Shown here: piece after piece, positions 41,821-50,747 of the stretch
Position numbering within the stretch: the stretch's first letter is position 1
Layout of the letters: each line of letters opens with the position of its first letter
Translations under genes and position numbers: made by a program
Source of the DNA: Phycicoccus jejuensis
Lineage (GTDB): Bacteria; Actinomycetota; Actinomycetes; Actinomycetales; Dermatophilaceae
NCBI RefSeq assembly: GCF_000720925.1
Contig: NZ_JOEE01000003.1
Span: 310,001-374,000 of the forward strand
Direction: 5' to 3'
Length of the DNA stretch: 64,000 nt
Notes under the pieces: generated by a model
The model's input: the letters and a program-made list of their open reading frames with translations, nothing else
Database searches by the model: none
What the model was told of the DNA's origin: nothing

Positions 41821-43293
41821 TCAGGGCAGCGGGAAGGCGCGGCTGACGGGTGAGGTGACGTCGGTCGGCGCCAGCGGCACCTCCGAGAGCAGCTGCTGGG
41901 CGCCGGAGCCGGAGGTCGACACCACGCCGCCGCGCAGCGCCCCCGACCCGTCCGTCCGCTCGACCCAGACCGACGCGGCGCCGCCGAGGTCGACGTCGGC
42001 GGACCGGTCGGCGAGGAGCGAGACGGTCCGGGTGCGCGACTCGCCGTCGACGACGACGGTGACGTCGGCGGTGCTCGCGCCGCCGGTGCTCACGAGGTGC
42101 AGGGTGCGGGACACCCCGGGCGTCGGCGGCAGGGCCAGGCCCGCGACCTCGTCGACGACCGGCCCCGAGACCGCCCAGCCGATGTCGCCGGCGCCCTCCG
42201 GGTCCCCGACCCGGGTGAGCACCCCGGCGACGACCGGCACGTCGGAGCGGACGACCACCGCGTACGTGCCCGCCGGCACCGCCGGCAGGGGCAGCTCGGC
42301 CACGCCCTCGGCGCCGACGGTGAGGACGGTGTCGGCGCTCGTCGTCACGGGCCCGTCACGGCCGAGGAGGGTGACGCTGGCCACTGCCTCGTCCCCGCCG
42401 GGGGTGGCGACGCGCAGCGTGGCCCGGCCCCCGAGCAGCGCGGCGGGCACGACCTGCACGGTCGAGGGGTCGGCCGTCGGCACGGTGGTCTCGGCGCCGA
42501 GCGCGGTCGTCCCCTCGATCCACGTGTCGGACAGGAAGGCCGTGAGCCCGCCACCGTCGGCGACGACGTGCACGGCGGGGGTCTTCTCGTCCGCGGCGAC
42601 GGCGTCGAGGAGGAGGGTCGTGCGACCGCCCGGGGGCACCGTCTCGGTGCGTGCCGGGCCGACCGGCCCGTCGGCGCCGTGGACGGTGACGTCGGCGGTC
42701 ACGGGGTTGCCGCCGGGGTTGGCGAGGACGAGCCGCTCGAGGCGCCCGGGTCCGGCGCCGCCGCCGAGCAGCCAGAGGTCCGTGGCGGCGGTGCGGCACG
42801 GCGTGGTCACCAGGCCGCGCAGGTTGGCGCTGCTGCTCGACCACTCCTGCGTCGCGGTGACCGCCGGCGCGAGCGAGCCCTGGGCCCGCAGGGCCACGGG
42901 ACCGCTGCGGGGCAGGGCGCCGGTGCTGCGCGAGGAGCGTCCCGAGAGGGTCGCGATCGGGACCGACCCGCCGGTCGCGCGGGCGCTACCGGCCCCGGTC
43001 GCGGGCACGGGCAGCAGCTCGGCCGGTCCCGCGACGGCGCTCACGCGGCCCGCGGGGCGGACGTCGGCGACGCCGGCGACGCCGGTCAGCTCGGGCCCGG
43101 GGCACATCGCGTCGACGCTCGTCGCGAGGCTGGTCGGGGCGACGGGGGCCTCGGCGACCCCGCTGGCCTGCGCGAGGTCGAGGGTGTCCGGACGCGCCGT
43201 GGCGCCCCACACGAGGCCGGCCGCGGCGCCGGCCGCGAGCAGGACGCGCACGGTGCCGGGGACGGCGGGGCGCAGCGCCGAGAGGCGGCTCAT
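41821..43293 (-). CDS. DUF5719 secreted/anchored protein
   Basis: The 490-aa product has an N-terminal membrane segment (VPGTVRVLLAAGAAAGLVWG) that may be a signal anchor, followed by an all-beta extracytoplasmic region. This includes repeated VLANPGGNPVTADVTVHG, LRVATPGGDEAVASVTLLG and LHLVSTGGASTADVTVVVDG stretches, probably three immunoglobulin-like sheets, and two Cys (MCPGPE, TTPCRT). DUF5719 proteins follow the large glycosyltransferase in actinobacterial genomes. It starts by a 4-nt overlap (ATGA) with that gene. Function unknown; export and partnership with the enzyme are inferred. Confidence 0.8.
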   Translation of the reverse strand: MSRLSALRPAVPGTVRVLLAAGAAAGLVWGATARPDTLDLAQASGVAEAPVAPTSLATSVDAMCPGPELTGVAGVADVRPAGRVSAVAGPAELLPVPATGAGSARATGGSVPIATLSGRSSRSTGALPRSGPVALRAQGSLAPAVTATQEWSSSSANLRGLVTTPCRTAATDLWLLGGGAGPGRLERLVLANPGGNPVTADVTVHGADGPVGPARTETVPPGGRTTLLLDAVAADEKTPAVHVVADGGGLTAFLSDTWIEGTTALGAETTVPTADPSTVQVVPAALLGGRATLRVATPGGDEAVASVTLLGRDGPVTTSADTVLTVGAEGVAELPLPAVPAGTYAVVVRSDVPVVAGVLTRVGDPEGAGDIGWAVSGPVVDEVAGLALPPTPGVSRTLHLVSTGGASTADVTVVVDGESRTRTVSLLADRSADVDLGGAASVWVERTDGSGALRGGVVSTSGSGAQQLLSEVPLAPTDVTSPVSRAFPLP

Positions 43294-46200
43294 CGCTCCC
43301 CCACCCGGCTCTCGCGCCGGCCGAAGGGCACGGCGAGGAAGGCGAGCACGGCGACCGCGAGCAGCTGCCCGAGGTGCCACCAGCGCTGCGGGTCGGTGAG
43401 GGTGATGGTCAGCTCCCCGCGGCCGGCCGGCAGCTCGTAGGTGGGGGTCGGCTCGCCGTCGACCGCGGTGAGGACGCGGCCGTCGACCTCGACGACCGCG
43501 TGCTCGGCCCAGCCGGCCGGCTCGGCGACGACGAGGCGGCTGCCCTTCGGGGCGTCGAGCGTCGTCACGGTCGCGCCGTGGGCGCCGGTGGCGACGACGA
43601 GGCGGACGTCGTCGGGGGTCTCCATCCGCAGCCGCGGCGGCGCGACGAGCGCCTCCGAGTCGGTGCCGGAGGGGCTGAGCCGCCACAGCTCCCAGCCCGC
43701 CCGCGGCGAGATCCGCTGGAGGCCGTCGGTGGCGTCGAGGCGGCGCACGACCTCCGGGACCTGCTCGCCCCGGACCGCGAGGAGGTCGGCCGCGGTGTCG
43801 CGGACGAGGGCCTCGCTGCCGGGGACGGCCCCGAGGAGGGCGGTGACGTCGCCGGAGACGGCGGCGTCGGCGGAGGAGGCGACGGGCAGGCCGCGCACGA
43901 GCGTGGCGTCCTCACGGCCGACGAAGCGGTAGCCGGCCCCGCGGTTGCCCGGCACGACGAAGAGCGAGCGGGTCGCGAAGGCTCCCTCGGACTGGTCGAC
44001 GGCCACGGCGGGGCGGGGGTCGCTCCACGGGCCGAGGAGGCGCCCCAGCCCGCCGGCGACGATCCCACCGGCCAGGAGCGCGACCGTCGCGACGCCGGCC
44101 CCGAGGACCGTCCAGGCCCCGGCCCGGCGCGCACCCTGCAGGCCGCGCAGCGGCAGGCCGTCGAGGCCGCGGACGAGCGCGAGGACCAGCACGAGCACGA
44201 GCGGCAGCAGCAGCGTCCCGGCCCACGGGGTGATGGGCTGCCCCGCGGCCGGCAGCCCGGCGGGGACCGTGCCCAGCCGCACCCGGGGCGCGGCGAGGGC
44301 CACCGCGAGCAGCAGCGGGACGAGCACCGCGAGCGTGGCGGCGCCACCGCGGCGGCGCCGCCCGGCCCCGAGGGCGAGCACCGCGACGGCGACGAAGGGG
44401 GCGGCCGTCCACCACAGGGGGGCGCCGGCGCCGCCGGCGTCGAGCAGGGCGGTGCGCCACGCGGGGAGCGGCTCCCCGCCCCACGCGGCGAGCCCGGAGC
44501 CGGCGACGACGGCCGGCCACGAGACGGCGCCGGCCGCGGCCACCCACGGCGCGAGCACCGCCGCCGGGACGAGTGCCGTGACGAGCGCCGCGGTGCGCGA
44601 GCCCCGGCGCACGAGCGCGAGGACGAGCGCGGCGAGCACCCCGAGCGCGGCGAGCACCGGCGCGAACGCGCCGAGCACGACGAGCGCGAGCGCCGTGGCG
44701 AAGGCGCTGGTGGCGGTGGCGCGGCGGGCGGCGAGCAGGGCCAGCCCACCGGCGACCGCCGGGAGGAGGACGAGGGCGACGGCGGCGCCGAGCCGGCCCT
44801 GGGCGACGCCCGCCGCGGCCGGGCCGGAGGTGGCCCAGGCCAGCGCGCCGAGGGTCCGCAGCCAGCGCCGGGAGGTGACCGGGCGCAGCATCAGGTAGGC
44901 GGAGAGGGCGCCGAGCGGCATCGCGAGGAGCAGGACGAGGCCGACGACGAGCCCGGCCGGCGAGGCGGGCACGGGGACCATCGGCAGGTGCGCGACGAGC
45001 CACGCGGGCCCGGCGAGCAGCGCCGCGGCCGGGCCGGCCTGCTCGGGGCCGCCGAGGCCGCTGCCGCTCCAGCCGTCGCGCCAGGAGTGCCACAGGCCGG
45101 CGGCGGTCGCCCGGGCGCCGACGAGCTCGCCACCGGACAGCCCGGAGCCCAGGCCGGTGACGACGCCGAGACCGAGGGTGCGCCCGGCCGCCACGGTGAC
45201 GGCCAGTGCGGCGAGGACGGCGACGACGGCCGGGTGGCGCAGGACGCGGACCAGCCACGAGCGGGGGTTGAGGTCGGCGGCGGCGTCCCCGATGGGGGCC
45301 TGTGGCGGGAGCAGCGCGTGGTGGACGCTGTCGCCCCACGAGGTGAGGACGGCCCGCCGCGGCTCGAAGACCGCGGCGAGGTCGCGGCGCCGGACCGCGG
45401 CGCGGTGGCGGGTGCGCCACTTCGAGCGCAGGCCACGCACCGGGTCGAGCGAGGTGAGGGCCCCGAGCTCGGCCCACGCGCTGCGCGGCCGCTTGAGGAG
45501 CAGCAGCCCGACGGCGGCGACGACGGAGGTCAGGGCCACCCAGACGACGAGGACCGGCGACCACCACCAGGGCGCGCGGGCCAGCGCGACGCGGCGGGCG
45601 GCGCGGCGCCGGGCGGCGGTGGAGGCGGTGGCGACCGCGACGCCGGGGGCCGAGCGCATCCGGGAGGAGGGGACGACGACGACCCGGCGGCCGCTCAGCT
45701 GGGCGCGCCAGCCGAGGTCGAGGTCGGCCCCGACGTCACCGAACGAGGTCTCCCAGCCGCGCAGGTCGACGAGGAGCTCGCGCTCGACGAGGGATCCGGC
45801 GAACGGGACGGCGAGGACGTCGCTCGTCGTGTCGTACTGTCCCTGGTCGGGCTCGCCGGGCAGCGGGCGCGCGAGCAGGCGCCCGCCGCGGGTCGTGCGG
45901 ATGGACAGCGCGCGCAGGCGGTGGGGCGCCTCGGCGTCGACGTGCTTGGGACCGACGATGCCGGTCGAGGGCGAGCGGCGCCAGGCGTCGACGAGGCGGA
46001 CGAGGGCCGCGGGCTCGGGGGTGGTCCCCACCGGCAGCAGCCAGAGCAGGTGCGAGCGGTCGCCGAGGGTGTCGAGGACGGCGCGGTGCACGACCCGGCG
46101 CACGGGCGCCCGGCCGTCGGCGGCGACGACCCGGACCGCGACGTCGTGGCGCGAGCGCAGCCGGTCGACGAGGGAGGTGACCGTCACGTCGCCGACGCCG

Positions 46201-46406
46201 TCGGGGTCGGGGACCGCGGCACCGCCCGTGCGGTCGACGAGGAGGACGTCGTCCGGGCGCTGGGTCTGCGCGAGGAGGGCGTCGAGGAGGCGGCCGAGAC
46301 CCGAGGGGTCGCGGTGGGTCACGACGACCGCCGTGACGACGGGGCGCACCGCACCGGCGCCGGCGGGCGGGGCGGTGTCCACGGGACGGGGTGGGGCGAG
46401 CGTCAT
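43290..46406 (-). CDS. GT2 glycosyltransferase fused to a polytopic membrane domain
   Basis: The 1038-aa protein begins with a GT2 domain (about 20-285): VVTAVVVTHRDPSGLGRLLD, DVLLVDRTGG, LLWLLPVGTTPEP, VPFAGSLVERELLVDLRGWE and FGDVGADLDLGWRAQLSG. A helix near 285 and then about ten membrane segments (390-800) follow, with a C-terminal soluble part of about 200 residues. Homologues sit between whiB2 and DUF5719 in many actinobacteria and are thought to act on the cell envelope; no substrate is established to my knowledge. It overlaps DUF5719 by 4 nt. A ribosome-binding site before ATG 46406 is weak. Confidence 0.85.
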   Translation of the reverse strand: MTLAPPRPVDTAPPAGAGAVRPVVTAVVVTHRDPSGLGRLLDALLAQTQRPDDVLLVDRTGGAAVPDPDGVGDVTVTSLVDRLRSRHDVAVRVVAADGRAPVRRVVHRAVLDTLGDRSHLLWLLPVGTTPEPAALVRLVDAWRRSPSTGIVGPKHVDAEAPHRLRALSIRTTRGGRLLARPLPGEPDQGQYDTTSDVLAVPFAGSLVERELLVDLRGWETSFGDVGADLDLGWRAQLSGRRVVVVPSSRMRSAPGVAVATASTAARRRAARRVALARAPWWWSPVLVVWVALTSVVAAVGLLLLKRPRSAWAELGALTSLDPVRGLRSKWRTRHRAAVRRRDLAAVFEPRRAVLTSWGDSVHHALLPPQAPIGDAAADLNPRSWLVRVLRHPAVVAVLAALAVTVAAGRTLGLGVVTGLGSGLSGGELVGARATAAGLWHSWRDGWSGSGLGGPEQAGPAAALLAGPAWLVAHLPMVPVPASPAGLVVGLVLLLAMPLGALSAYLMLRPVTSRRWLRTLGALAWATSGPAAAGVAQGRLGAAVALVLLPAVAGGLALLAARRATATSAFATALALVVLGAFAPVLAALGVLAALVLALVRRGSRTAALVTALVPAAVLAPWVAAAGAVSWPAVVAGSGLAAWGGEPLPAWRTALLDAGGAGAPLWWTAAPFVAVAVLALGAGRRRRGGAATLAVLVPLLLAVALAAPRVRLGTVPAGLPAAGQPITPWAGTLLLPLVLVLVLALVRGLDGLPLRGLQGARRAGAWTVLGAGVATVALLAGGIVAGGLGRLLGPWSDPRPAVAVDQSEGAFATRSLFVVPGNRGAGYRFVGREDATLVRGLPVASSADAAVSGDVTALLGAVPGSEALVRDTAADLLAVRGEQVPEVVRRLDATDGLQRISPRAGWELWRLSPSGTDSEALVAPPRLRMETPDDVRLVVATGAHGATVTTLDAPKGSRLVVAEPAGWAEHAVVEVDGRVLTAVDGEPTPTYELPAGRGELTITLTDPQRWWHLGQLLAVAVLAFLAVPFGRRESRVGER

Positions 46407-46440
46407 CCGAGCGGGGCCTGCGACGAGGGGAGACCCCTCG

Positions 46441-46719
46441 TCAGACGGCGCGCTTCTTCAGCTTGCGGCGTTCGCGCTCGGACAGGCCGCCCCAGATGCC
46501 GAAGCGCTCGTCGTTGCCGAGCGCGTACTCGAGGCACTCGGAGCGCACCTCGCACGAGACGCAGACCTTCTTGGCCTCGCGGGTGGAGCCGCCCTTCTCG
46601 GGGAAGAACGCCTCGGGGTCGGTCTGGGCGCAGAGCGACCGCTCCTGCCACGACAGGGCCCCCTCGTCCGGCTCCGGTGAGCCGAGCATCCCCTCGACCA
46701 GAAAGAGCTCGTGCATCAT
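46441..46719 (-). CDS. whiB2: WhiB-family iron-sulfur transcriptional regulator (WhiB2-like by synteny)
   Basis: The 92-aa product has the four cluster-ligand cysteines: SLCAQTDPEAFFPEKGGS, then CVSCEVRSEC (CxxCxxxxxC). The family turn GIWGGLSERERRKLKKR follows with its Trp and basic tail. WhiB proteins bind [4Fe-4S] and act with the housekeeping sigma factor; WhiB2/WhmD is needed for septation in mycobacteria. The WhiB2 assignment rests on its position next to cofD/fbiA and the manB block. GAGGAGGAAGC gives a strong ribosome-binding site before ATGATG; either ATG could be used. Confidence 0.93.
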   Translation of the reverse strand: MMHELFLVEGMLGSPEPDEGALSWQERSLCAQTDPEAFFPEKGGSTREAKKVCVSCEVRSECLEYALGNDERFGIWGGLSERERRKLKKRAV

Positions 46720-46963
46720 GCTTCCTCCTCGACCTCGACCCGTGCACCCCGGCCGGTCACCCCGGAGTACATGCATGGAATTACACGCGTGTCATGCCAC
46801 GCACGTCAAGCCAAACGGTGTTATCGAGTGGATTTCCCGTGATCCGGTGCCTGTGGTACGGGAGTGACGCGGTGACGGGCGCGTGACGTCCGCGACCGCC
46901 CCGCGCACGACCGGTCGTGGTCCGCCGCCGGTCCGGCGGCGACGGGCTGAGAGACTGGCGCCC
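46720..46963. promoter_or_regulatory. Divergent regulatory region between whiB and cofD
   Basis: These 244 nt are unusually AT-rich for the window. ACACGCGTGT (46783-46792) is a perfect 10-bp palindrome beside a TAATT-containing -10 candidate facing whiB, and CATGCATG lies just before it. On the cofD side GAGACT (46951-46956) ends 7 nt before the cofD ATG. No ORF or RNA gene is evident. Confidence 0.5.
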
Positions 46964-47938
46964 ATGCGCATCACGGCTCTCGCCGGTGGCGTCGGCGGGG
47001 CCCGGTTCGTCCGGGGCCTGCGGCACCACCTCGACACCACCCCCGGCCTCGAGGACACCGAGGTCACCGTCGTCGCCAACACCGGGGACGACATCACCCT
47101 CTTCGGGCTGCGGGTCTCCCCCGACGTCGACACCCTGCTCTACACGCTCGGCGGCGGCATCGACGAGGCGCAGGGGTGGGGACGCGCCGACGAGAGCCAC
47201 CGCGTGCAGTCCGAGCTCGCCGCCTACGGTGCGCAGCCGCAGTGGTTCGCGCTCGGCGACCGCGACTTCGGGACGCACGTCGTCCGCTCGCAGTGGCTGG
47301 GCCAGGGCCTGAGCCTGTCCGAGGTCACCGCGCGGCTCGCCGCGCGCTGGGGGCTGCCCGAGCAGCGCATCACGCTCCTGCCGATGACCGACACCCCCGT
47401 CGAGACGCACGTCGTCGTCGACGAGGGAGACGGCGAGCGCGCGATCCACTTCCAGGAGTGGTGGGTCCGCCACCAGGCGTCGGTGCCGGCGCGCCGCTTC
47501 GTCGTCGCGGGGCTGGACCGCGCCGCGGCCGCGCCGGGGGTCCTCGACGCCATCCGGCAGGCCGACGTCGTGCTCCTGCCGCCGAGCAACCCCGTGGTCT
47601 CGATCGGCATCGTCCTCGGCGTGCCCGGTGTGCGGGACGCCCTGCGCGGCACCACCGCCCCCGTCGTCGGCGTCTCGCCGCTCATCTCCGGCCGCCCCGT
47701 GCGGGGTCACGCCGACGCGTGCCTCGAGGCCATCGGCGTGCCGGCCACCGCCGCGGCCGTCGGCGGCCTCTACGAGGACTTCCTCGACGCCTGGCTCGTC
47801 GACCCCGCCGACGCCGGCACCACGCTGGCCCGTGCGCGGGTCGAGGTCTTCGACGGGCCGCTCCTCATGTCCGACGTCGACGCGACGGCGCGCATCGCGG
47901 CGCACGCGCTGCGGCTCGCGTCCTCGGTCACGGCGTGA
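46964..47938 (+). CDS. cofD: 2-phospho-L-lactate/phosphoenolpyruvyl transferase of F420 synthesis (CofD/FbiA)
   Basis: The 324-aa enzyme joins the lactyl/enolpyruvyl phosphate to Fo. Hallmarks are [17 protein letters not shown] (nucleotide-binding start), [38 protein letters not shown] and [17 protein letters not shown]. Family length is about 310-330. cofE overlaps it by 4 nt. The start may be leaderless (GAGACT 7 nt upstream). No Fo synthase or CofC/FbiD gene is present in the window. Confidence 0.95.
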   Translation: MRITALAGGVGGARFVRGLRHHLDTTPGLEDTEVTVVANTGDDITLFGLRVSPDVDTLLYTLGGGIDEAQGWGRADESHRVQSELAAYGAQPQWFALGDRDFGTHVVRSQWLGQGLSLSEVTARLAARWGLPEQRITLLPMTDTPVETHVVVDEGDGERAIHFQEWWVRHQASVPARRFVVAGLDRAAAAPGVLDAIRQADVVLLPPSNPVVSIGIVLGVPGVRDALRGTTAPVVGVSPLISGRPVRGHADACLEAIGVPATAAAVGGLYEDFLDAWLVDPADAGTTLARARVEVFDGPLLMSDVDATARIAAHALRLASSVTA

Positions 47939-48990
47939 GCGAGGGGGCCGTCGAGGTCCACCCGCTCGCCGGACTGCCCGAGGTCCGGGCGGGTGACGAC
48001 CTCGCGGCGCTGCTCCTCGCGGCGCTCGAGGCGTCCGGGCTGGTGCTGTCGGACGGTGACTGCCTCGTCGTCTCGAGCAAGGTCGTCTCCAAGGCCAGTG
48101 GGATGACGTGGCCCGGTGAGCGGGCCGACGCGGTCGCCGCGCACACCCGGCGGGTCGTCGCCGAGCGGGCCGGGGCCACCGGGGTCACCCGGGTCGTCGA
48201 GTCCGCGGCCGGGCCGGTCATGGCGGCGGCCGGGGTGGACGCCTCCAACACCGGGCCGACCGGTGCGGTGCTGCTGCTCCCGGAGCAGCCGGACGCCGAG
48301 GCGACCCGGGTCCGCGACGCACTGCTCGCGGCGGCCGGTGACACCCTCCCCCGGCGCGCGCTGGGGATCGTCCTGTCCGACACCGCCGGTCGCCCGTGGC
48401 GCGCCGGCCAGACGGACTTCGCGCTCGGCGCGGCCGGCCTCGCCGTCCTCGACGACCTGCGCGGCGGGGTCGACCACGACGGCCGCCCGCTCGCCGTCAC
48501 GGCTCGCGCGGTGGCCGACGAGGTCGCCGCGGCCGCGGACCTCGTCAAGGGCAAGGCCGACGGCGTGCCCGCGGCGCTCGTGCGCGGGCTCCCGGCCTGG
48601 TGGTTCACGGCGGCCGGCGACGGCGCTGCGGCACTCGTCCGCACCGGCCCGGGCGACTGGTTCGCCCTCGGCCACGTCGAGTCCGTGCGGGCCGCGCTGG
48701 GGGTCGCACCCGGGTCGCGCGACTCCACGGACGTCGGGCTGCGCTCCGTCGCACCGGAGCCGCTCGCCGACCGGGTCGGTCGCGTCGTGGCGCTCGCGCT
48801 GCACGACGTCGTGGACGGCTCGGCCGACGTCGACGTCACCGGCGAGGCCGCAGAGATCGTCCTCGCCGCGCCCGACCCCTACGACCTCGGCCGGCTGGTC
48901 ACCCGCGCGCAGGTCGCCGCGGCGAGCGAGGACCTGCACGCCGAGGTCGTCGCCCGCGGCCCGTCCTCGACCACCCTGCGCCTCGCCTGA
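47935..48990 (+). CDS. cofE: F420-0:gamma-glutamyl ligase (CofE/FbiB N-terminal domain) with a short non-nitroreductase tail
   Basis: The 351-aa protein has CofE features to about residue 245: [70 protein letters not shown] and [17 protein letters not shown]. It adds glutamates to F420-0. Mycobacterial FbiB is about 448 aa because a nitroreductase-fold domain, which reduces dehydro-F420-0, follows. Here only about 100 residues follow ([20 protein letters not shown] onward) with no visible flavin-binding motifs. That activity must be encoded elsewhere, or this organism works without it. Confidence 0.9.
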   Translation: MSEGAVEVHPLAGLPEVRAGDDLAALLLAALEASGLVLSDGDCLVVSSKVVSKASGMTWPGERADAVAAHTRRVVAERAGATGVTRVVESAAGPVMAAAGVDASNTGPTGAVLLLPEQPDAEATRVRDALLAAAGDTLPRRALGIVLSDTAGRPWRAGQTDFALGAAGLAVLDDLRGGVDHDGRPLAVTARAVADEVAAAADLVKGKADGVPAALVRGLPAWWFTAAGDGAAALVRTGPGDWFALGHVESVRAALGVAPGSRDSTDVGLRSVAPEPLADRVGRVVALALHDVVDGSADVDVTGEAAEIVLAAPDPYDLGRLVTRAQVAAASEDLHAEVVARGPSSTTLRLA

Positions 48991-49005
48991 CGACGCCTGC
49001 CCCGC

Positions 49006-49941
49006 TCAGCGGCCCCTGGTGGGCAGGTGGGTCGGCAGCGTCATCCGCGGCCCACGGCGCGGCCGGTGGTGGCCGCCGAGCTCGAGGAGGCGCTGGACCC
49101 GGTAGCGGTGCCCGCGCCACGGCTCGAGCAGCTCGGCGAGGGCGTCGTCGTCCTGCGGGGTGCCGGTCAGCGCCCAGGTCATGTCCTTGGCGACGTGGTA
49201 GTCGCCGAAGCTCACCTCGTCCGGCAGGCCGAGCGCCCGCTGCGCGACCTCGGCCCACGTCCACCGGCCGATGCCCGGGAGCGCCGTGATGCGGGCGCGC
49301 GCCGCCTCGACCGGCATCCCGACGCACTCCTCGAGCCGGCCGGCGTAGCGGACGGCCGCCGAGACCGTCCGCGAGCGCTGGGGGTCGACGCCGGCGGCCA
49401 GCCACTCCCACGACGGCACCGACGCCCAGCCGGCCGGCGTGGGGGCGACGGCCAGGCCCAGCTCCTCACCCGGGCCGGGCGCGGGCTCACCGAAGCGGCG
49501 GACCAGCCGGCGGTACCCCGCGAAGGCCTCCTTGCCGGTGACCTTCTGCTCGATGACCGACGGCACGAGGTTCTGCACGACCAGGCCCGAGCGGGGCACG
49601 CGCCACCCGGGGCGGCGACGCCACTCCTGCGCGACGAGCGGGTGGAGCGAGGCGTCGAAGCCCGCCACGTCGTCGTCCTCGCCGAGCAGCGCCGGCACCT
49701 GCTCGAGCATCCAGCCCGCGCCGCTCCCCCACGCCCGCGCGGTCACCTCGTCGGACGCGCCGCCGGGAGCGGTGAGCCGCAGCGTGACCGGGCCGTCGGG
49801 GGTGCGCCAGGCGAACCACCAGCCACCGTCGTCGGGACGGCTCGTGGGGTCGCCCCCACCGCGCCGGAAGATGCCGACGACCGCACCGAGCGGCACCGGC
49901 CGTGCGGTGCGCACGACCCGGAGCGCGCCCTCGGCGGACAT
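49006..49941 (-). CDS. AlkA-like HhH-GPD DNA glycosylase
   Basis: The 311-aa protein has the HhH-GPD core: LVVQNLVPSVIEQKVTGKEA and YRRLVRRFGEPAP in the helical start, the hairpin LPGIGRWTWAEVAQRALG, and the catalytic Asp in EVSFGDYHVAKDM. It removes alkylated or damaged bases. A beta-rich N-terminal part with GWWFAWRTPDGPVTLRL resembles the AlkA amino-terminal domain. No iron-sulfur Cys cluster. ATG 49941 shares its A with the preceding methyltransferase stop (TGATG). Confidence 0.87.
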   Translation of the reverse strand: MSAEGALRVVRTARPVPLGAVVGIFRRGGGDPTSRPDDGGWWFAWRTPDGPVTLRLTAPGGASDEVTARAWGSGAGWMLEQVPALLGEDDDVAGFDASLHPLVAQEWRRRPGWRVPRSGLVVQNLVPSVIEQKVTGKEAFAGYRRLVRRFGEPAPGPGEELGLAVAPTPAGWASVPSWEWLAAGVDPQRSRTVSAAVRYAGRLEECVGMPVEAARARITALPGIGRWTWAEVAQRALGLPDEVSFGDYHVAKDMTWALTGTPQDDDALAELLEPWRGHRYRVQRLLELGGHHRPRRGPRMTLPTHLPTRGR

Positions 49942-50747
49942 CAGCCCACGTGGCGCGGCGCCACGCGCAGCGGGGGTCCGGCCGGCCGCGCGGCGCCCTT
50001 GAAGGCCGCCCAGACGTACGTGGGGACCAGCGGCAGGGCGGCGGCGAGGGCTGGCTCGGGCACACGAGCGGCCCATCCGGGCACGTTGTCGCCGGCGGAG
50101 AAGGCAGCGGGGTCGGCGAGGACCGGCAGCGTGTAGTCCCAGACGTCGTAGGCCGCGAAGAGGCGGCGCAGCCCGGCCGGCGAGTAGTAGTGCTCGTAGT
50201 ACGTCTCGCCCTTGCCGGTGAGGCGCATGTAGCGGTCGGCGGCCCGCTGCGGCAGCCACGAGAGGAACGGCAGCCGGTGGTGCGGCTCGACGACCTGCCA
50301 GCGGTGCCCGATGCCGAGGTAGAGCAGCCCGCCGGGACGCAGCACGCGGTGGATGTCGGCGACGACCGCCTCGGGGTCGACGACGTGCTCGTAGATGTGG
50401 TTGAGGACCACGACGTCGACCGAGCCGTCGTCGAACGGCAGGTCCTCGCCGCGCGCGAGGCGGAAGTCGACGCGCTCGCCGAAGCGGGCGCGCGCCTTCT
50501 CGAGGCCGGGCTCGTCGATGTCGACGCCGCTCGTCGTGGCGCCGGCCAGCGCGAGCTCGTCGGCGATGAAGCCGGCCGAGCAGCCGACGTCGACGGCGCT
50601 CAGGCCCTCGAGCGTGTCCACCCCGAGGGCGTGCCGGACGACGGCGATCAGCTTGGCCGCCTTCTGGCGGCGCGCCTGCTCGTCGAGCATCTTCGCCATG
50701 GACTCCGAGTAGGCGAGCTGCTCCTCGCGCTCCGGTCGCTCGCTCAT
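49941..50747 (-). CDS. Class I SAM-dependent methyltransferase
   Basis: The 268-aa product has the AdoMet-binding motif AVDVGCSAGFIADELALAGA, the acidic loop GVDIDEPGLEKARARFG, RGEDLPFDDGSVDVVVLNHI and VLRPGGLLYLGIGHRW, followed by HHRLPFLSWLPQRAADRYM. The fold resembles methyltransferases found in glycan clusters. The substrate cannot be told. ATG 50747 overlaps the upstream flippase-like gene's stop by 4 nt, and TAGGAT 7 nt before it also offers a leaderless start of its own. AhcY elsewhere in the window would clear its by-product. Confidence 0.85.
   Translation of the reverse strand: MSERPEREEQLAYSESMAKMLDEQARRQKAAKLIAVVRHALGVDTLEGLSAVDVGCSAGFIADELALAGATTSGVDIDEPGLEKARARFGERVDFRLARGEDLPFDDGSVDVVVLNHIYEHVVDPEAVVADIHRVLRPGGLLYLGIGHRWQVVEPHHRLPFLSWLPQRAADRYMRLTGKGETYYEHYYSPAGLRRLFAAYDVWDYTLPVLADPAAFSAGDNVPGWAARVPEPALAAALPLVPTYVWAAFKGAARPAGPPLRVAPRHVG

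Noticed and set aside
47935..48990. Full-length FbiB
   Set aside because: The protein is about 100 residues too short and shows no nitroreductase motifs, so only CofE is called.
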